The notes: generated by a model from the sequence alone, not told the origin. Positions 22,301 to 33,060 are shown, numbered from the stretch's first letter. The stretch: DNA of 64,000 nucleotides from Rhipidocladum racemiflorum (GCA_036346355.1 CM070580.1:21133374-21197373); one strand, 5' to 3'. Numbers and translations are program-made.

Positions 22301-23519
22301 CAATGCAGACACGGAAATAGCATATTGTTGATGACTACACAACATACAAGCTTATTGACATGACAAGACTACAAAAGACTTATAAGTAATAATGTTAGTA
22401 AGATACCACGTGGCAGCATAAATTAAGTGCTTTAATGCTTATATTGACATCAATGAGAGAGAAAAAACTTTGAGAAGACATTACAGCAGATAGTTGAGGG
22501 GAGCAACCGTATCAACTATTAAGCACAGTCGTCTGCCTAAAGAGTTAAAGACTTTAGGCATTTAGGCAGCAACGGGAGTATGATACTGCATGTGCTTCCT
22601 GTACTGATTTAAAATGAGTGCAGTCCCACATTGCAGCATGCAAACCATGTTTTGCATGCCTTTTCACATAGTAAATCTAGCACAAGAAATGTTCAATTCA
22701 ATATTGGTTTCTCAAGTGCCATTATTACCTTAAGCTAAACCAATGTTAAAAATGGGCCAACACTATCATGATTTCTATCGCTAATAATCTGTTAAATTCC
22801 CTACTTATGAAATAATATGTAGGAATACTGAACAATGAACTCTCTTTTTTTTTTGCATGAACAACTTGAATTGATTGATCTTAAAAATTAGATATGTATC
22901 TACCTTAAGGACAGAAAAAATTAGAGTTAAAAATTGCCAACACCGGTGCATCAATTAGTGGTTTAATTTAGCAAGCTGACAGGACTACATCATTAGAAAT
23001 CAAGCCATCACACACACCTTTCCAACATTGGTGTGTCGACTTGGGCCCCTTCCTTGATTGGAGGACATAGAGGTTCTGGCTCCCATTCATCACAAAGCTC
23101 ATCAATCTCCTGGAGAGATCAAAATGATAACTTTCAACAACATGTTTCGTGAAGCAATGACTGAAAACAATACATTTTAACATGAACAACCAGTGAGCAA
23201 TGGGCAGAAAAACACTTCACCTTTTCAGTGAGTGGCTTTTTTGGAGGTTTGTAGCTTTTCCTGGAAAGCTGAAACACTATGACCGCAATAAGAAGCCCTT
23301 CCACAACCAAGTGCCCTGAAAAATCACACCACCACCAAATGTCACACACTATGGCCAACACCATCATCAAATCATAAGTTCGTAGTTGATGGACAGAAGA
23401 GGCTTACCATCAATATGAACCCCGAAGACGACCGCACGGGCAAGAGGAGCGTTGAATGCAGCTGAGACACGAGCAAGCACCGCCGCTGTGGCATTCACAA
23501 CCGGCAATGCCATGTCCAT
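19317..23519 (-). CDS. LCB1: Serine palmitoyltransferase subunit LCB1
   Basis: LCB1 is the non-catalytic partner of LCB2. In the ER membrane they condense serine and palmitoyl-CoA to 3-ketosphinganine, the first step of sphingolipid synthesis. Coding exons, in transcript order: 23408-23519, 23221-23315, 23018-23109, 21771-21864, 21608-21680, 21393-21525, 20871-21045, 20561-20701, 20292-20387, 20055-20196, 19575-19702, 19317-19493. All introns are GT-AG, phases agree, and the product is 485 aa. Visible features are the N-terminus MDMALPVVNATAA; a membrane segment at about residues 38-56 (LVVEGLLIAVIVFQL); the aminotransferase-I/II fold from about residue 100; YGVGSCGPRGFYGT with the family's conserved Cys (146); and ESHSFGVLGKSGRG. 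The PLP-binding lysine found in LCB2 is absent, as expected (ITAGMGNALATDGGF). The start gives the conserved MDMALP N-terminus. No break is seen, and the gene looks functional. Confidence 0.96.
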
Positions 23520-24280
23520 GCCCTAACTCTAAGGGAAGCTTTTTGTAACACAAGATGGAAACTTCACCGGCTCAAATCTGCCAAATAAACAATGTTTTGT
23601 CCGTCAATTAGCCAGATCGATCCCAGAAAGGCCGAACCCAATGTTGAAACCCACACAAAACCGAGCCTAGAGATTGAACCAGAGACACAAAAGGGATCGG
23701 GTTTATCTCAGATTGCTTTGCAACGGTTAGGGGAAAAAATCACACTCTTGGATCAAATCTGAGAGCGAGGTCGATAAAGCTCCTAATTTTCCCACTTTCT
23801 ACGTGCCCAAAAAAGATCGCAATCTCACATCGACGGACAGCGCGAGATAAAGCTCAAGAAAGGCCACACCTCTGCAGCCCAAAACCCGATTCTGGATAGT
23901 CATTTCCCACTATTCCTCAAAGATCTCTGGAATTCGAACAAACAGTTGGTGATTAAGGCCGCAGCGAACGCGCCAAGCAAATCGCCCCAGGCGGCAGCGG
24001 CGATCTCAGGCGGGAGGACGCCAACGCCCACGACCTCGTCGCGTCTGGTTTGGTTTGGTCGGGGAGGGGACTACTTACACCGAGGAACATGAAATTCAAG
24101 AAAAGACCCACCTCCACCTCGCGCAGCCTCACAAAATCCCCCGACGACTCACATCAGGAACTCACTCAAGGAAAGAAAGAGGACAAGCAACCCTCCTCAC
24201 CTTGGACAACCAATCCAATGCGCTGCACGACGGAACGGCCTGTGCCCGTGCTGATTACCAAGTGCCAACACCAGTGCAAG
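23520..24280 (-). other. LCB1 5' UTR with a predicted intron
   Basis: Upstream of the ATG a 3' splice site (TTTATTTGGCAG, with the following exon beginning at 23577) pairs with a strong donor GTAAGTAG whose GT is at 24077-24078. This predicts an approximately 500-bp intron inside the 5' UTR, with the first untranslated exon running from about 24079 to the transcript start near 24280. It is inferred from splice consensus. No coding potential is seen in it. Confidence 0.55.
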
Positions 24281-24312
24281 ATCGCGGTGAGGCAATGAGA
24301 GATAGAACGGGG

Positions 24313-24319
24313 TTATATA
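24313..24319 (-). promoter_or_regulatory. TATA box of LCB1
   Basis: TATATAA on the minus strand is followed about 30 nt downstream by CT-rich sequence suited to a transcript start near 24280. This is consistent with the predicted leader exon. Confidence 0.55.
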
Positions 24320-24619
24320 CGGGAGAGGGGGAGGAAGGCGAAGGATTCGAGGTCAGTGTTGGACTCCGCGGACTTCTAATGGAGCGCACTCAGAGACGAC
24401 GACGAATAGAATAGGAGATGATGAGCTTGTTTGAGTGGGCTCGTGTTCGAGCGGCGGTCGTCTTTGGCTGGCTTGTCTTTTTCAAGCTCGTTCTTTCCGA
24501 CCGGGCCACCCTTAATGAGGATGGTCAATCCTGGCTGATAATTACAGAATTATTTTTGGGGTTTTTAGTTAGTTAACCATTGCCTATCTGCTTTCAAGGC
24601 CCGGTTTTTAGCTAGTTAC
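24320..24619. other. LCB1 upstream region
   Basis: The sequence is GC-rich near the promoter and turns AT-rich toward 24600. No gene or transposon is recognisable in it. Confidence 0.4.
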
Positions 24620-25605
24620 CAGGGTTTATAAACCGATTTGCACCTAAAAATCACTAGTAGCTTGACATAAAAAATCGATAGAAATTGAATGAATGTTAAA
24701 GTTAAACTTTTTTAAATCGGTGATTAAAAAGATTAAAAAATTGATTGATTTTGCTGATTTTTGAGCGATTTTTACCGATTTTTGACAATTTTTCTTCGAA
24801 AATCAGCAAACTAAGCGATGTCACTTTCCTCACTGATTTTTGGATGATTTTCAGAGGTTTTCGATCGATTCTATTCAATTTTTGGCACACTTAAAAAATG
24901 CATAAAATTGGGGAAAAATTTAGAAAAAAAAATAATAAATTCTAATTAATCTATAAAATACCTTAGATAAATTTTAACAATTTTTTAATTCAATTAGTAC
25001 TTCTGAAAAATTAAAAATAGCAATTAATAAAAGGAATATAGACACTGTCAATTTTTTTATAAAAATTTACAAGCTTGATGATGATCTAAAATTTTAATGA
25101 TATCATAAAGAGTTTCCAAAAGTCATGTAGCAAATTTTTTAAAAATATTAGACTTCATTTATTGCTCCTAAAAAATAAAAATAGAAGAATATATACAAAA
25201 ACAGTAGCATTGTCATAATTTTAAAACAATATACAGGTCTAATCATCATCAAAAAATTTTACATCATCATTATCATTGCATTAGGACCTCAAAATTTTGC
25301 AAAAATATTAGACTTCATTAAGTACCCCTAGAAAATCAAAAACAGAAGAACATATACAAAGACAGTAGTACTGTCAAATTTTTTTTAAAAATACACAGAT
25401 CTTATATGATTTGAAAATTTTATGGCATCACTAGCATTGCCTTAGGACCTCACAATTTTTTTAAAAAATTAACATATTTTCATAAAATCTTCTAAATTTT
25501 TAGAATTTTTAAAGTTAAATTTAAATTTTACGGTTTACCGAGCGGTTTCGGAAAGTAAACCGCATCGATACGCTCGATCAATTTTCTATGGTTTTTCAAA
25601 CCCTG
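24620..25605. mobile_element. hAT-like non-autonomous element with CAGGGTTT ends
   Basis: The left end CAGGGTTTATAAACC and the right end GGTTTTTCAAACCCTG are inverted repeats of each other with small differences. The interior is AT-rich with recurring 'cgattttt' and 'aaaatcag' words and no coding capacity. The flanking 8-mers CTAGTTAC and CTTCACAC agree at only four positions, so a decayed hAT-type duplication is possible but unproven. Similar AT-rich words occur at 31915-32200. Confidence 0.5.
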
Positions 25606-25806
25606 CTTCACACTTTGTGGAGTGGTTTTCAGACTGTTTCTTTTGTTCATTGTAATAGGGAGACAAATCAAGTAGCGCACGAGCTTGCTAGGAAGGCTTT
25701 TCATGTTAAAAAGGACTGTACATGGGTCGATGAGCCTCTAGTTTTCTTTTGAATGCTTTGGCAGACGATGTAACGACCGAATGGCTTTCCCTCAAAAAAA
25801 AAAAAG
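25606..25806 (+). pseudogene. 3' end of a LINE (RNase H-like tail) with poly(A)
   Basis: The plus-strand frame reads SFVHCNRETNQVAHELARKAF, followed by CTWVDEPLVFF. After a one-base shift it continues NALADDVTTEWLS. This is the C-terminal RNase H-like domain found in plant L1-type LINEs (NxxADxLA-type region followed by a short tail). It is directly followed by an A-rich run at about 25794-25804. The 5' side is cut by the hAT-like element at 25605. It is a dead fragment. Confidence 0.65.
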
Positions 25807-26163
25807 ATATACTATGTGGGCTACTTGGAGAACGGTTTTGATGCGTATGACTTGATTACAAATTGGGATCTCGAGAGGGTACTGTTAGCTGTGGAAGGAG
25901 CCTCTCTTTGTCATTAGTATTACAGGTGGCGATGTGCCAATGGCAGTGGGGGCCGATGGGCCTCTCACTGGAGTAGGACGTGTCGTACGTGCTGAACTGC
26001 TGATGACTAAGGTAGGGCTAGTTAGAGATAAAACAAAAACATAAAAATTTACATCCAATGACTCAAAGTTCTTATTTAAATAAAATCAATAAAAAATGAT
26101 GCATGGAATTCAAGGGGGGAACGGAAAAGGGTACTAAGATAAATGGTCTCGTATGGTTACCAT

Positions 26164-26199
<36 letters not shown>

Positions 26200-27062
26200 G
26201 TTTTTCCGATAAATCATGCATAATGCTTAAGTAAAGAATAAATAGATAAAATAGAATTAAAGATCTATTTTTTACAACTTAAATTTTTTTACAAGAATGC
26301 AAACAAAATAGACCCTGTAAATGCATAGGCCACTCAACATGACAAGACTGCCTGGGCCACGTCCCCTTACCACAGCCCACGAGAGACCTAGGCCTTTGAG
26401 CCTCGCGCGCGGGGCCACGTTGCGACGTCAAACGGCCCATCCATCCGTGGTTTCAGGCACCGACAACGAACCTGAGCAGCGGCGACGAGCGATTCCGGTG
26501 GCACGAGGTGCATGGGCGCCGGCGGCGAAGGTGGCGAGCGATTTCGCTTCTTCTGTTTTATGCCGTTTGATTGTACATGCCTCAGGTTAATTGGAATCCG
26601 TTCATTTACAGAAGTAAACAAGGTAGCATTTGGTGTCAAGTTAAGAACTTCGATTGACCTGGCAAACGATCGATCGATCGATACTTCAGTCATATTCCAG
26701 AAGCAACCGCAACAACAGCACGTATTAATTGACTCAAGAGCAACAGACCATTACAAAGTAGAGCAAGTTTTACATGCAGTACTGCCGCCGTACATAGACG
26801 AAGGGCATCGCATCCAGCCATCCCACCGCGCGCTTCATCACAGAAAGCCAGCAGCGGCCATACGCAGTCTTCTCCGTTCTCACGACATATATAGCTAGCG
26901 CCACAGACGTTTGCAAATTCCAAATACATAGAGGATACGTATACGTACGTATTAGAAGACACACTTGCATGCGTGTCTATAGATATGAGTGACTACTTAC
27001 ATCTCACATGCATGACGAATTAAGCTGCAGCTTGTACGTATTACGTGCTTGACTTCCATCGA
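25807..27062. other. Intergenic; downstream flank of the RADIALIS-like gene
   Basis: There is a GA microsatellite at 26168-26196. The overlapping open frames between 26320 and 26970 on both strands have no recognisable domain. The right part may include 3' UTR of the gene at 27192-27425. Confidence 0.4.
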
Positions 27063-27191
27063 TCATGTCTGGGGCCGGTTGGCTCTGCGACGGCACAATA
27101 GTAATATAGTATATATACTCAGCTATCTGGTACGAGAATACTAAACATGTAGTGTGTGTGTGAAGAGTAGTTCGATTGGTAACTGCGTACG

Positions 27192-27425
27192 TTACCTGCT
27201 GTTCTGATTGCCGTTGGTGTTGTTGGCGCCGTTGGGGTAGCCATAGCGGCCGGTCTCGATGTTGCCGAGGTCCTCCACGAGGAGGTCGTAGTGGCGCCTC
27301 ACGTCGTCGGCCGTCTTGCCGCCGCCGACCACGGCCGCCACGCGCTCCCAGCGGCCGGGCGTGTCGCGGTCGTACATGGCCAGCGCGCGCTCGAACCTCT
27401 CGTTCTCCGTCGTGCTCCACGCCAT
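27192..27425 (-). CDS. RADIALIS-like single-repeat MYB/SANT protein
   Basis: A 77-aa protein consisting almost entirely of one SANT/MYB domain. Trp residues at 3 and 26 (MAWSTTENERFERAL, then GRWERVAAVVGG), the KTADDVRRHYDLL helix and the trailing LVEDLGNIETGRYGYP are typical of the RAD/RL family of small nuclear proteins. RAD proteins compete with larger MYBs such as DIV-type partners to control growth and asymmetry. The ATG at 27423-27425 is chosen over an upstream in-frame ATG at 27504-27506, because the latter lies in GA-repeat 5' UTR. The C-terminus is uncertain. CAG|GTAACG spans the last codon (exon end 27196) and would pair with an acceptor before 27084, replacing the final residue and stop with a tail ending at about 27063. 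Unspliced, it stops at 27192. Confidence 0.88.
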   Translation of the reverse strand: MAWSTTENERFERALAMYDRDTPGRWERVAAVVGGGKTADDVRRHYDLLVEDLGNIETGRYGYPNGANNTNGNQNSR

Positions 27426-27462
27426 CGATCGATGTATCAACTGTCTGTACGCCTCGATTTCT

Positions 27463-27497
27463 CCCTCTCTCCCTCTCTCCCTCTCTCTCTCTCTATC
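27463..27497. repeat. CT/GA microsatellite in the RADIALIS-like 5' UTR
   Basis: CT-rich tract on the plus strand (GA-rich in the transcript) between the predicted transcript start and the ATG. Such tracts are common in grass 5' UTRs. Confidence 0.6.
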
Positions 27498-27595
27498 AAC
27501 AAACAAGACGATCGATGTCGTCTGATTCTTTGACTAGCTTGTCTTCTTATGGCTGTCGATCTGTGTTGCTTCCAGAGGAGTACACGATGGATCGA

Positions 27596-27603
27596 TATTT
27601 ATA
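27596..27603 (-). promoter_or_regulatory. TATA box of the RADIALIS-like gene
   Basis: TATAAATA on the minus strand about 170 bp upstream of the chosen ATG predicts a start of transcription near 27565 and a leader of about 140 nt containing the GA tract. Confidence 0.6.
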
Positions 27604-27833
27604 AGGGAGGAAAGGCTTTCGTTCGTGGCACACATGGATCTACTGATTAAAACCGCCGCAAATAGCAGTGGAGCAGTGCTGTGATTAAACTAAGAGGCGA
27701 TTTGCTAAAGCTATCGAGGAAAGGGGGATGCAAATTGCGCGACGGGAGGCAGCCATGCATTGTCATGAACAGCTAGCGCCGTAGCGCGAGCGAACGATTG
27801 GAGGGCGTTTTATTCGACCAACGTAAGAAAGTA

Positions 27834-28096
27834 CTCCCTCTTGGGTTTTTTTATAAGACGTTCGTGCATTTCAAGATTCTAAATTTGTAAACTATAATCA
27901 ATAATTAGTCTAATAATATATAGATTATATGATACAAATGTGATAGCGTTATATTCAATTCGTATTTGAAAGCACTTTCCTATGGTTATAATTTTGTAGC
28001 TATGAACAAAACATTATAAAATTAATTAACGGTCAAAATTCAACTTTAAAGATCGTATCAAATCAAATCACGCCTTATAAATATAAATGGAAAGAG
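27834..28096. mobile_element. Stowaway-type MITE
   Basis: The left end CTCCCTCTTGGGTTTTTTTA and the inverted right end (…CCTTATAAATATAAATGGAAAGAG) match the CTCCCTC-type termini of grass Stowaway (Tc1/mariner) MITEs. Both ends are flanked by TA. The element is about 263 bp, AT-rich and non-coding, and lies upstream of the RADIALIS-like gene. Confidence 0.75.
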
Positions 28097-28736
28097 TATC
28101 AAGGCTTTAATTGACAATTCTTACATTATTTAACTGCCTCTGGGCATTGTTAATCTGCAGAGTTAAATGGCTGCCAGATCAGCGGGATTGATGCCGTTTC
28201 TTGTATATCCTGAGCGAGCACTCACCGGTTTCTGTACTGCAACAAGTTCATTTCAGTTCATTTTTTCCCAAGGTTGTCAGGATAAACACAGTCATTTCTA
28301 TGTTATTAGATTTTTTTTCCCGAGAACATGCAAAAGCTTTGGTATTAGTAGGATTGTGATCAAGAAGGTCTCTGCTTATCTCTAAAAAAAAGTGATAAAG
28401 ACGGTGTTATGGTAATACATATGGAGATCCTGACAACCATATTTAGTTCCTCTTATTTAAAACATGACTGTTGTGAGTTCTTAAGATACCACTGAGGCAC
28501 TGACTCGTGCCATTTTTATTTTTATTTTTTGAAACAAGGACTCATGAAGTCAAATTAGATTATATCTTTGTTCTACTGTTGTCTCCAATACCCGCTTATG
28601 ATCATACCATGGATTGTCTTGTCCTGCTAAAAAAAAAGGATTATTTTCCCATTTACTGAAACTATATTATGAACTAACATTAGCTAGCACAACCAAGGTC
28701 AGTCGGTACCAAAGAAATAATCCTTATTACCACCAA
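28097..28736. other. Intergenic interval, no feature seen
   Basis: The sequence is AT-rich and the longest open frame (28167-28385) has no recognisable domain. Confidence 0.4.
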
Positions 28737-29107
28737 GGGCATGTTTGGATCCATACAACTAATAGTTAGTGCTAAAAATTAGCTGGAGTGGATCCAAACA
28801 CTCCTAGCTAATAGATCAGCTAACTATTAGCTGGACACACAGCTAATGGTTATCTCATTAGCTAGCCAAACCCAGTTAATAGCAGCTAATAGATGGCATT
28901 AATTTAACCAAAATACCCTTCACATCTACCACCAATAGCATTTAATAACATGGGTATTCTGGACAATAGCATCTATTAGCCACATATTAGCTGATGGATC
29001 CAAACACCCTCCAACTAATAGTTAGCTAGCTAATAGTTAGCTGGCTAATATTAGCTAGGAACTATTAGCTATCTAACTATTAGCAGCTAATGGATCCAAA
29101 CACACCC
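28737..29107. mobile_element. Tourist-like MITE (PIF/Harbinger type)
   Basis: The termini GGGCATGTTTGGATCC and the inverted GGGTGTGTTTGGATCC are flanked by a CAA trinucleotide on both sides (28734-28736 and 29108-29110). A 3-bp duplication fits PIF/Harbinger elements, although TAA/TTA is more usual. The interior consists of many GCTAATAGTTAGCT-like words in both orientations, so the single strand could fold extensively. Confidence 0.65.
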
Positions 29108-29760
29108 CAAGTAGCTACATCGATTGAACTGGATTGTGCAGAATTTTGCTCTTTTATCGAAAAGAAAATTTCACTTTTCTTAGGTAAGGGCTTATTAAAG
29201 TAAAAGCTCCAACAAGCTAGATTTGCATTCCGGATCGCTTGCCTTTTATTGAAAAGAAGCTAACCACCAATCATGAACGATCTCACAAGTTTGGCATGGC
29301 CCATGACTTGCACATATAGGCTCCATCAGAGAATAAAACACAATAACTGCGTCAAGTTGTCAACCTGACTTTTATGCTCAACACTAATATTCATAATTCT
29401 GCACCCAGCTTTAGGCTTGAAGATTACTTACTTGCTTGGAGATCATGGACAAAAAGCAAATGGTAAGGAATAATGCATTACTTATATGCAATATGTAGCG
29501 CAAGTGCACAACCGGGGACCGGTCTTAGATTCCTCCAACATTATGCACCTTAACAACTTCACAAGTGGATTGTTGTTGCACTACATTGAGAGGAGATGGG
29601 GATGCAACTTCACCTGAGATAATCACGCACCAGATAGCATACTAACATCACAGAATCGGCACTGGATTTGGACATCATGCATCGCATCCACAAGTGGCGT
29701 TTTAGCTGCTAGTCGTTGTTAAGTAGCCAGTTATGTGTTTTGACTAGTAAGTCTCCTGCC
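29108..29760. other. Intergenic interval, no feature seen
   Basis: There is no convincing open frame, RNA or transposon terminus in this stretch. Confidence 0.4.
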
Positions 29761-29795
29761 TAAGGCTCTGTTTGGCAGGCCTTTAGATTCGTAGA

Positions 29796-30605
29796 CACTA
29801 CTACAGAACAGTACATCACTGCCGGGTCCAAAACGCCATCACTGCCGGTTATGGGAGCCGGCAGTGATTGGTCAGCAGTGATACTCAGGATTATCACTGC
29901 CGGCTCAGGAACCGGCAGTGATAATAGACTAAATCCGGCAGTGATATAAATGTTTATATTCAATATTCTGGCAGTTTTAAAACAACATGAAGAGATTTAG
30001 GAGGTCACCCATCCTAGTACTACTCACGTCCGAGCACGCTTAACTTTAGAGTTCTTACATGATCTAGTACCGTAGTGTCGGTATGATAGCATTTGAAATA
30101 TAACGCATCCCACTCCCCTTAACCTCACAAAGCACCGGAACACTATTTTTAGTATTATCATATTCCGAATTTACCATGAAATAGATGTTTTAAATTTTGC
30201 CTAAGTTTTCAATTTTACTATGACTTGGATGTTTCAAATTTGAAGCATCCAAGTCATGGCAAACCTTATCACTGCCGGCTCTACGTATAATCGGTAGTGA
30301 TAATGTCAAATTACGCTCAGATGCGCGGGAAAATACATATCACTACCGGTTAAAGAATAAACCGGTAGTAAAAGTTCCAATATCACTGCCGGTTCTATTT
30401 AGAACCAGCAGTGATATGTCACTACCGGTTTTGAGTATAAATCGATAGTGATAGTTTGTTATCACTGCCGGTTGGTTATACCAACCGGCAGTGATACGTT
30501 TCCTAGGCAGCGGATCTTACGAACCGGCAGTGATATTTTATCACTGACGGCTCTAACCCAACCGGTAGTAATATGGCGGCAAGGATTGCCTATTCTGTAG
30601 TAGCA
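29796..30605. mobile_element. Small non-autonomous CACTA (En/Spm-type) element
   Basis: The left end CACTACTACAGAA and the right end TTCTGTAGTAGCA are inverted repeats apart from the last two bases. An AGA duplication flanks the element (29793-29795 and 30606-30608); 3 bp is the CACTA norm. Subterminal regions carry many copies of TATCACTGCCGG(T/C) in both orientations, the arrangement of transposase-binding repeats in this superfamily. The element is 810 bp with no coding capacity. The middle contains a 5S-rRNA-like segment. Confidence 0.85.
29999..30110 (-). pseudogene. 5S rRNA-like segment inside the CACTA element
   Basis: Read on the minus strand, the segment starts GGATGCG, as 5S rRNA does. 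A roughly 16-base interruption follows, and it then continues ATCATACC...CACTA, AAGTTAAGCGTGCTCGG (box A region) and GAGTAGTACTAGGATGGGTG followed by ACCTCC (box C region). The last ~25 bases of 5S rRNA are missing. A TTTT occurs about 25 bases further on. Identity is by recognition of the plant 5S sequence. Divergence and truncation mean that it is not a functional rRNA gene. Confidence 0.8.
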
Positions 30606-30795
30606 AGATCTGGTGGAACTGGGTATTCCTAGCTCCACCAAATCTGTGGAGCTGGAGATGTGCGTAAGAGTGTTTAGATGAGTCATCTTGTTTATATTTT
30701 AGAATAAAATACAAACTTAATTCACTTTATTTTAGCCTACAAATTTCAGATCTAAGGTGAAGTTGGAATCTAGAGCTCTGCCAAACAGGACCTAA

Positions 30796-32797
30796 TAGTC
30801 ATGCAAATTCAGCTAGCTTTTTGTCTGATCTTGCATTTCAGATTTTTAGTACTATGATTTCAGTAAAAACCCTTCCCAACCAAAAACAAATACTCGTTGA
30901 AAGCTAGCTAATACATATCTATGTGTTTTTTCAAAAAAAAAAAAAAACATGTATGTACTTGATCAGAGAATCGTGACGCACCTTCTCTAGAGGTCAGAAG
31001 AATCAAAGAAAGAAGCTCCCACGACAATGTACAACGATTGGTTAATTAACTTATGTGAAAAAGAATTCTAGCACTGAAAGAAAGGCGGCAGGCATGCATT
31101 GGAAGATCCTAGATAGAGAACTTCAGAATACATGTACATGCAATGCAATTGACTGTATTATATCAATTTTTGCAACTCCACAATGCTAAAGTTCTCCTTC
31201 AAATTTTGTGGGCGCACGCCGAAAGATTAGATGCTCCAACTTCTAAGATTTCGTGCATTGCGTCATCATTTACATCTGTATTAATTTGATTATTATTTCT
31301 ATCGTGACATATATATGTAGCATAAGTAGATAGTATCGTTTCTGTTGTGCCACTCCCTTAAAAAAGAATCTTCCGTAAGAAAGTTCCCTCCAAGAATGTA
31401 AGGCATTGTTCCCTACATGTATCTACGTGCGTACGTGTGTGTTGTGTTGTCGCCTAACGACATGTCAGGCATGCCGGCAGGCCGGCTACAACATTCAGTA
31501 ACATTCCAGAAAGCCTAATTTTACCGATCTGAAATACTATATAGTACCAGTTTTGATGCATTTCTAACCCATCGATCAATGTTAAGTCTGCATGCGTCGA
31601 ACACTTTCATTGCTCATGTTATACATGGACGATGGAAGACTTCTCTAATGCAACAAAAAAATAATACGCCGTTGGCCACTTGAATGAAGGCTGCTAGTAA
31701 GGAAGCTGCAAGAAACAAGATAAGACTCTTTGAGTTGATCATAACTATGTTTTCTATAGTCCTATCGAGTTCAGAGTTTAAGAATATTCGTTAGTTTTGT
31801 GTGCTCTAAGAAGTCTTTAATTAGTTTCCCTATGCCCTAGTAATTATTTCAGTGTAATATCCATCCCCCTCTATTACAAGGGAACGATATGTTCTGTGGG
31901 ATACGGCATGTAAAATAGATCGATAAATCGGTTAAATTTAAAAAAAATCAAAAATTCAGACATTCAAAAAAATTTATGCGACGTAAATATCGCGATAATC
32001 GGTGGAAATCAAGACAAAATCGTTCAAAAAAATCCGCTCTGAGAAACATTCAATTAGCCAGTCAAAAATCGAGAGAAAATCTTTAGATTTTTTTTTGAAT
32101 TTTTTTTCTTCAAAAATTTGGATTTCAAAACTATACGATTTTTAGTAATTTTTTAGCGATTTTCAGAGAAAATCTACCAGGCTCTACTCAATTTTCTCCC
32201 TCCAAACCTTAAGGTGAACCGTGATGCAATGTGCTGGACGGTAACTAGGGAAAAAAAATATGGTATCTACTTCCTTAATCAACTACGTAGGAGGCGTGAG
32301 GGACCTCAGTGTACCATTGCCTCTTTCCTTTAGGAGCTTTTGATGTCTTCTACGAAGGAAAAATGCACCATATATTCCTACTCTACGTAAGCATATCGAT
32401 CGAGCATTCGAGCATGGATGCCCTGCAGCGAGCCAGCAAAACTTTGCAGGGGAATGAGAAAATGACGACCACTACTTCCCCGGATCGATTCATTTCAATG
32501 CTTTCAAGGTACGTAAGCGTACCATCGCTGTACCCAAATGCCTATATCTTAAACATGTTAGGCACCCTGCTCTCCAACCAGCCGCTGTTTTAGTGAGCTC
32601 CAGTGAGCAACTTTTGCCTATCTTTATTCATGAAACAGACTCCACGGCTCCCTCTACATTGGAATAGAAAGAGAGAGAAAAAAACAACAACAATTCGGGA
32701 GCACTTCTCTTTGGAATTAAAAGGCTGTCGTCCTAATGTAAAAGGTGTGGCGTTTACTGTCTCACAGTTAAATAATCTTCTTTTAGTGATTAGTGCT
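30796..32797. other. Intergenic; AT-rich hAT-like debris
   Basis: 31915-32200 is AT-rich with 'cgattttt' and 'aaaatc' words resembling the interior of the element at 24620-25605, but no termini are found. A frame at 32309-32593 has no recognisable domain and no gene context. Confidence 0.35.
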
Positions 32798-33060
32798 CCC
32801 TCCGTTCTTTTTGTTTGTCATTTTAGACATCGATAAGTCTCCGATACGTATGTTTGACTGTTACATTTTATAATTATAAGTCTGTAAAACTTACTAAAAT
32901 GTAATGATACCAAACTACTTTTGATGACCAATCTGTTAACACCGATTTAATGTGATAATTGTCACAAATCTAAATATTTTTGTGTATAATGGTTGGACAA
33001 GTTAAACTCATCTTCATTTTAACTCGTTTAATCTAGTTGGATGGAATATAATCACTCTAG
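32798..33060. mobile_element. Possible MITE fragment with a CTCCCTCCGTT end
   Basis: CTCCCTCCGTTCTTTTTGTT at 32798 is a typical left end of grass MITEs and is followed by AT-rich non-coding sequence. I could not find a matching inverted right end, so this is a fragment or a misreading. Confidence 0.35.

Larger units (their letters stand above)
29764..30792. mobile_element. Tourist-like MITE split by a CACTA element
   Basis: The ends GGCTCTGTTTGGCAGGCCT and the inverted GGTCCTGTTTGGCAGAGCT are flanked by TAA on both sides (29761-29763, 30793-30795). Removing the nested element (29796-30605) leaves about 216 bp. These are similar along their length to the copy at 61376-61606, which has no such insertion. 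That confirms both the family and the nesting. Confidence 0.82.

Noticed and set aside
26321..26970. Overlapping frames of 66-128 codons on both strands near the RADIALIS-like gene
   Set aside because: They have no domain, splice structure or promoter support, and both strands are equally open.
29999..30110. A functional 5S rRNA gene
   Set aside because: It is interrupted near its start, lacks the 3' end, carries many substitutions and lies inside a transposon.
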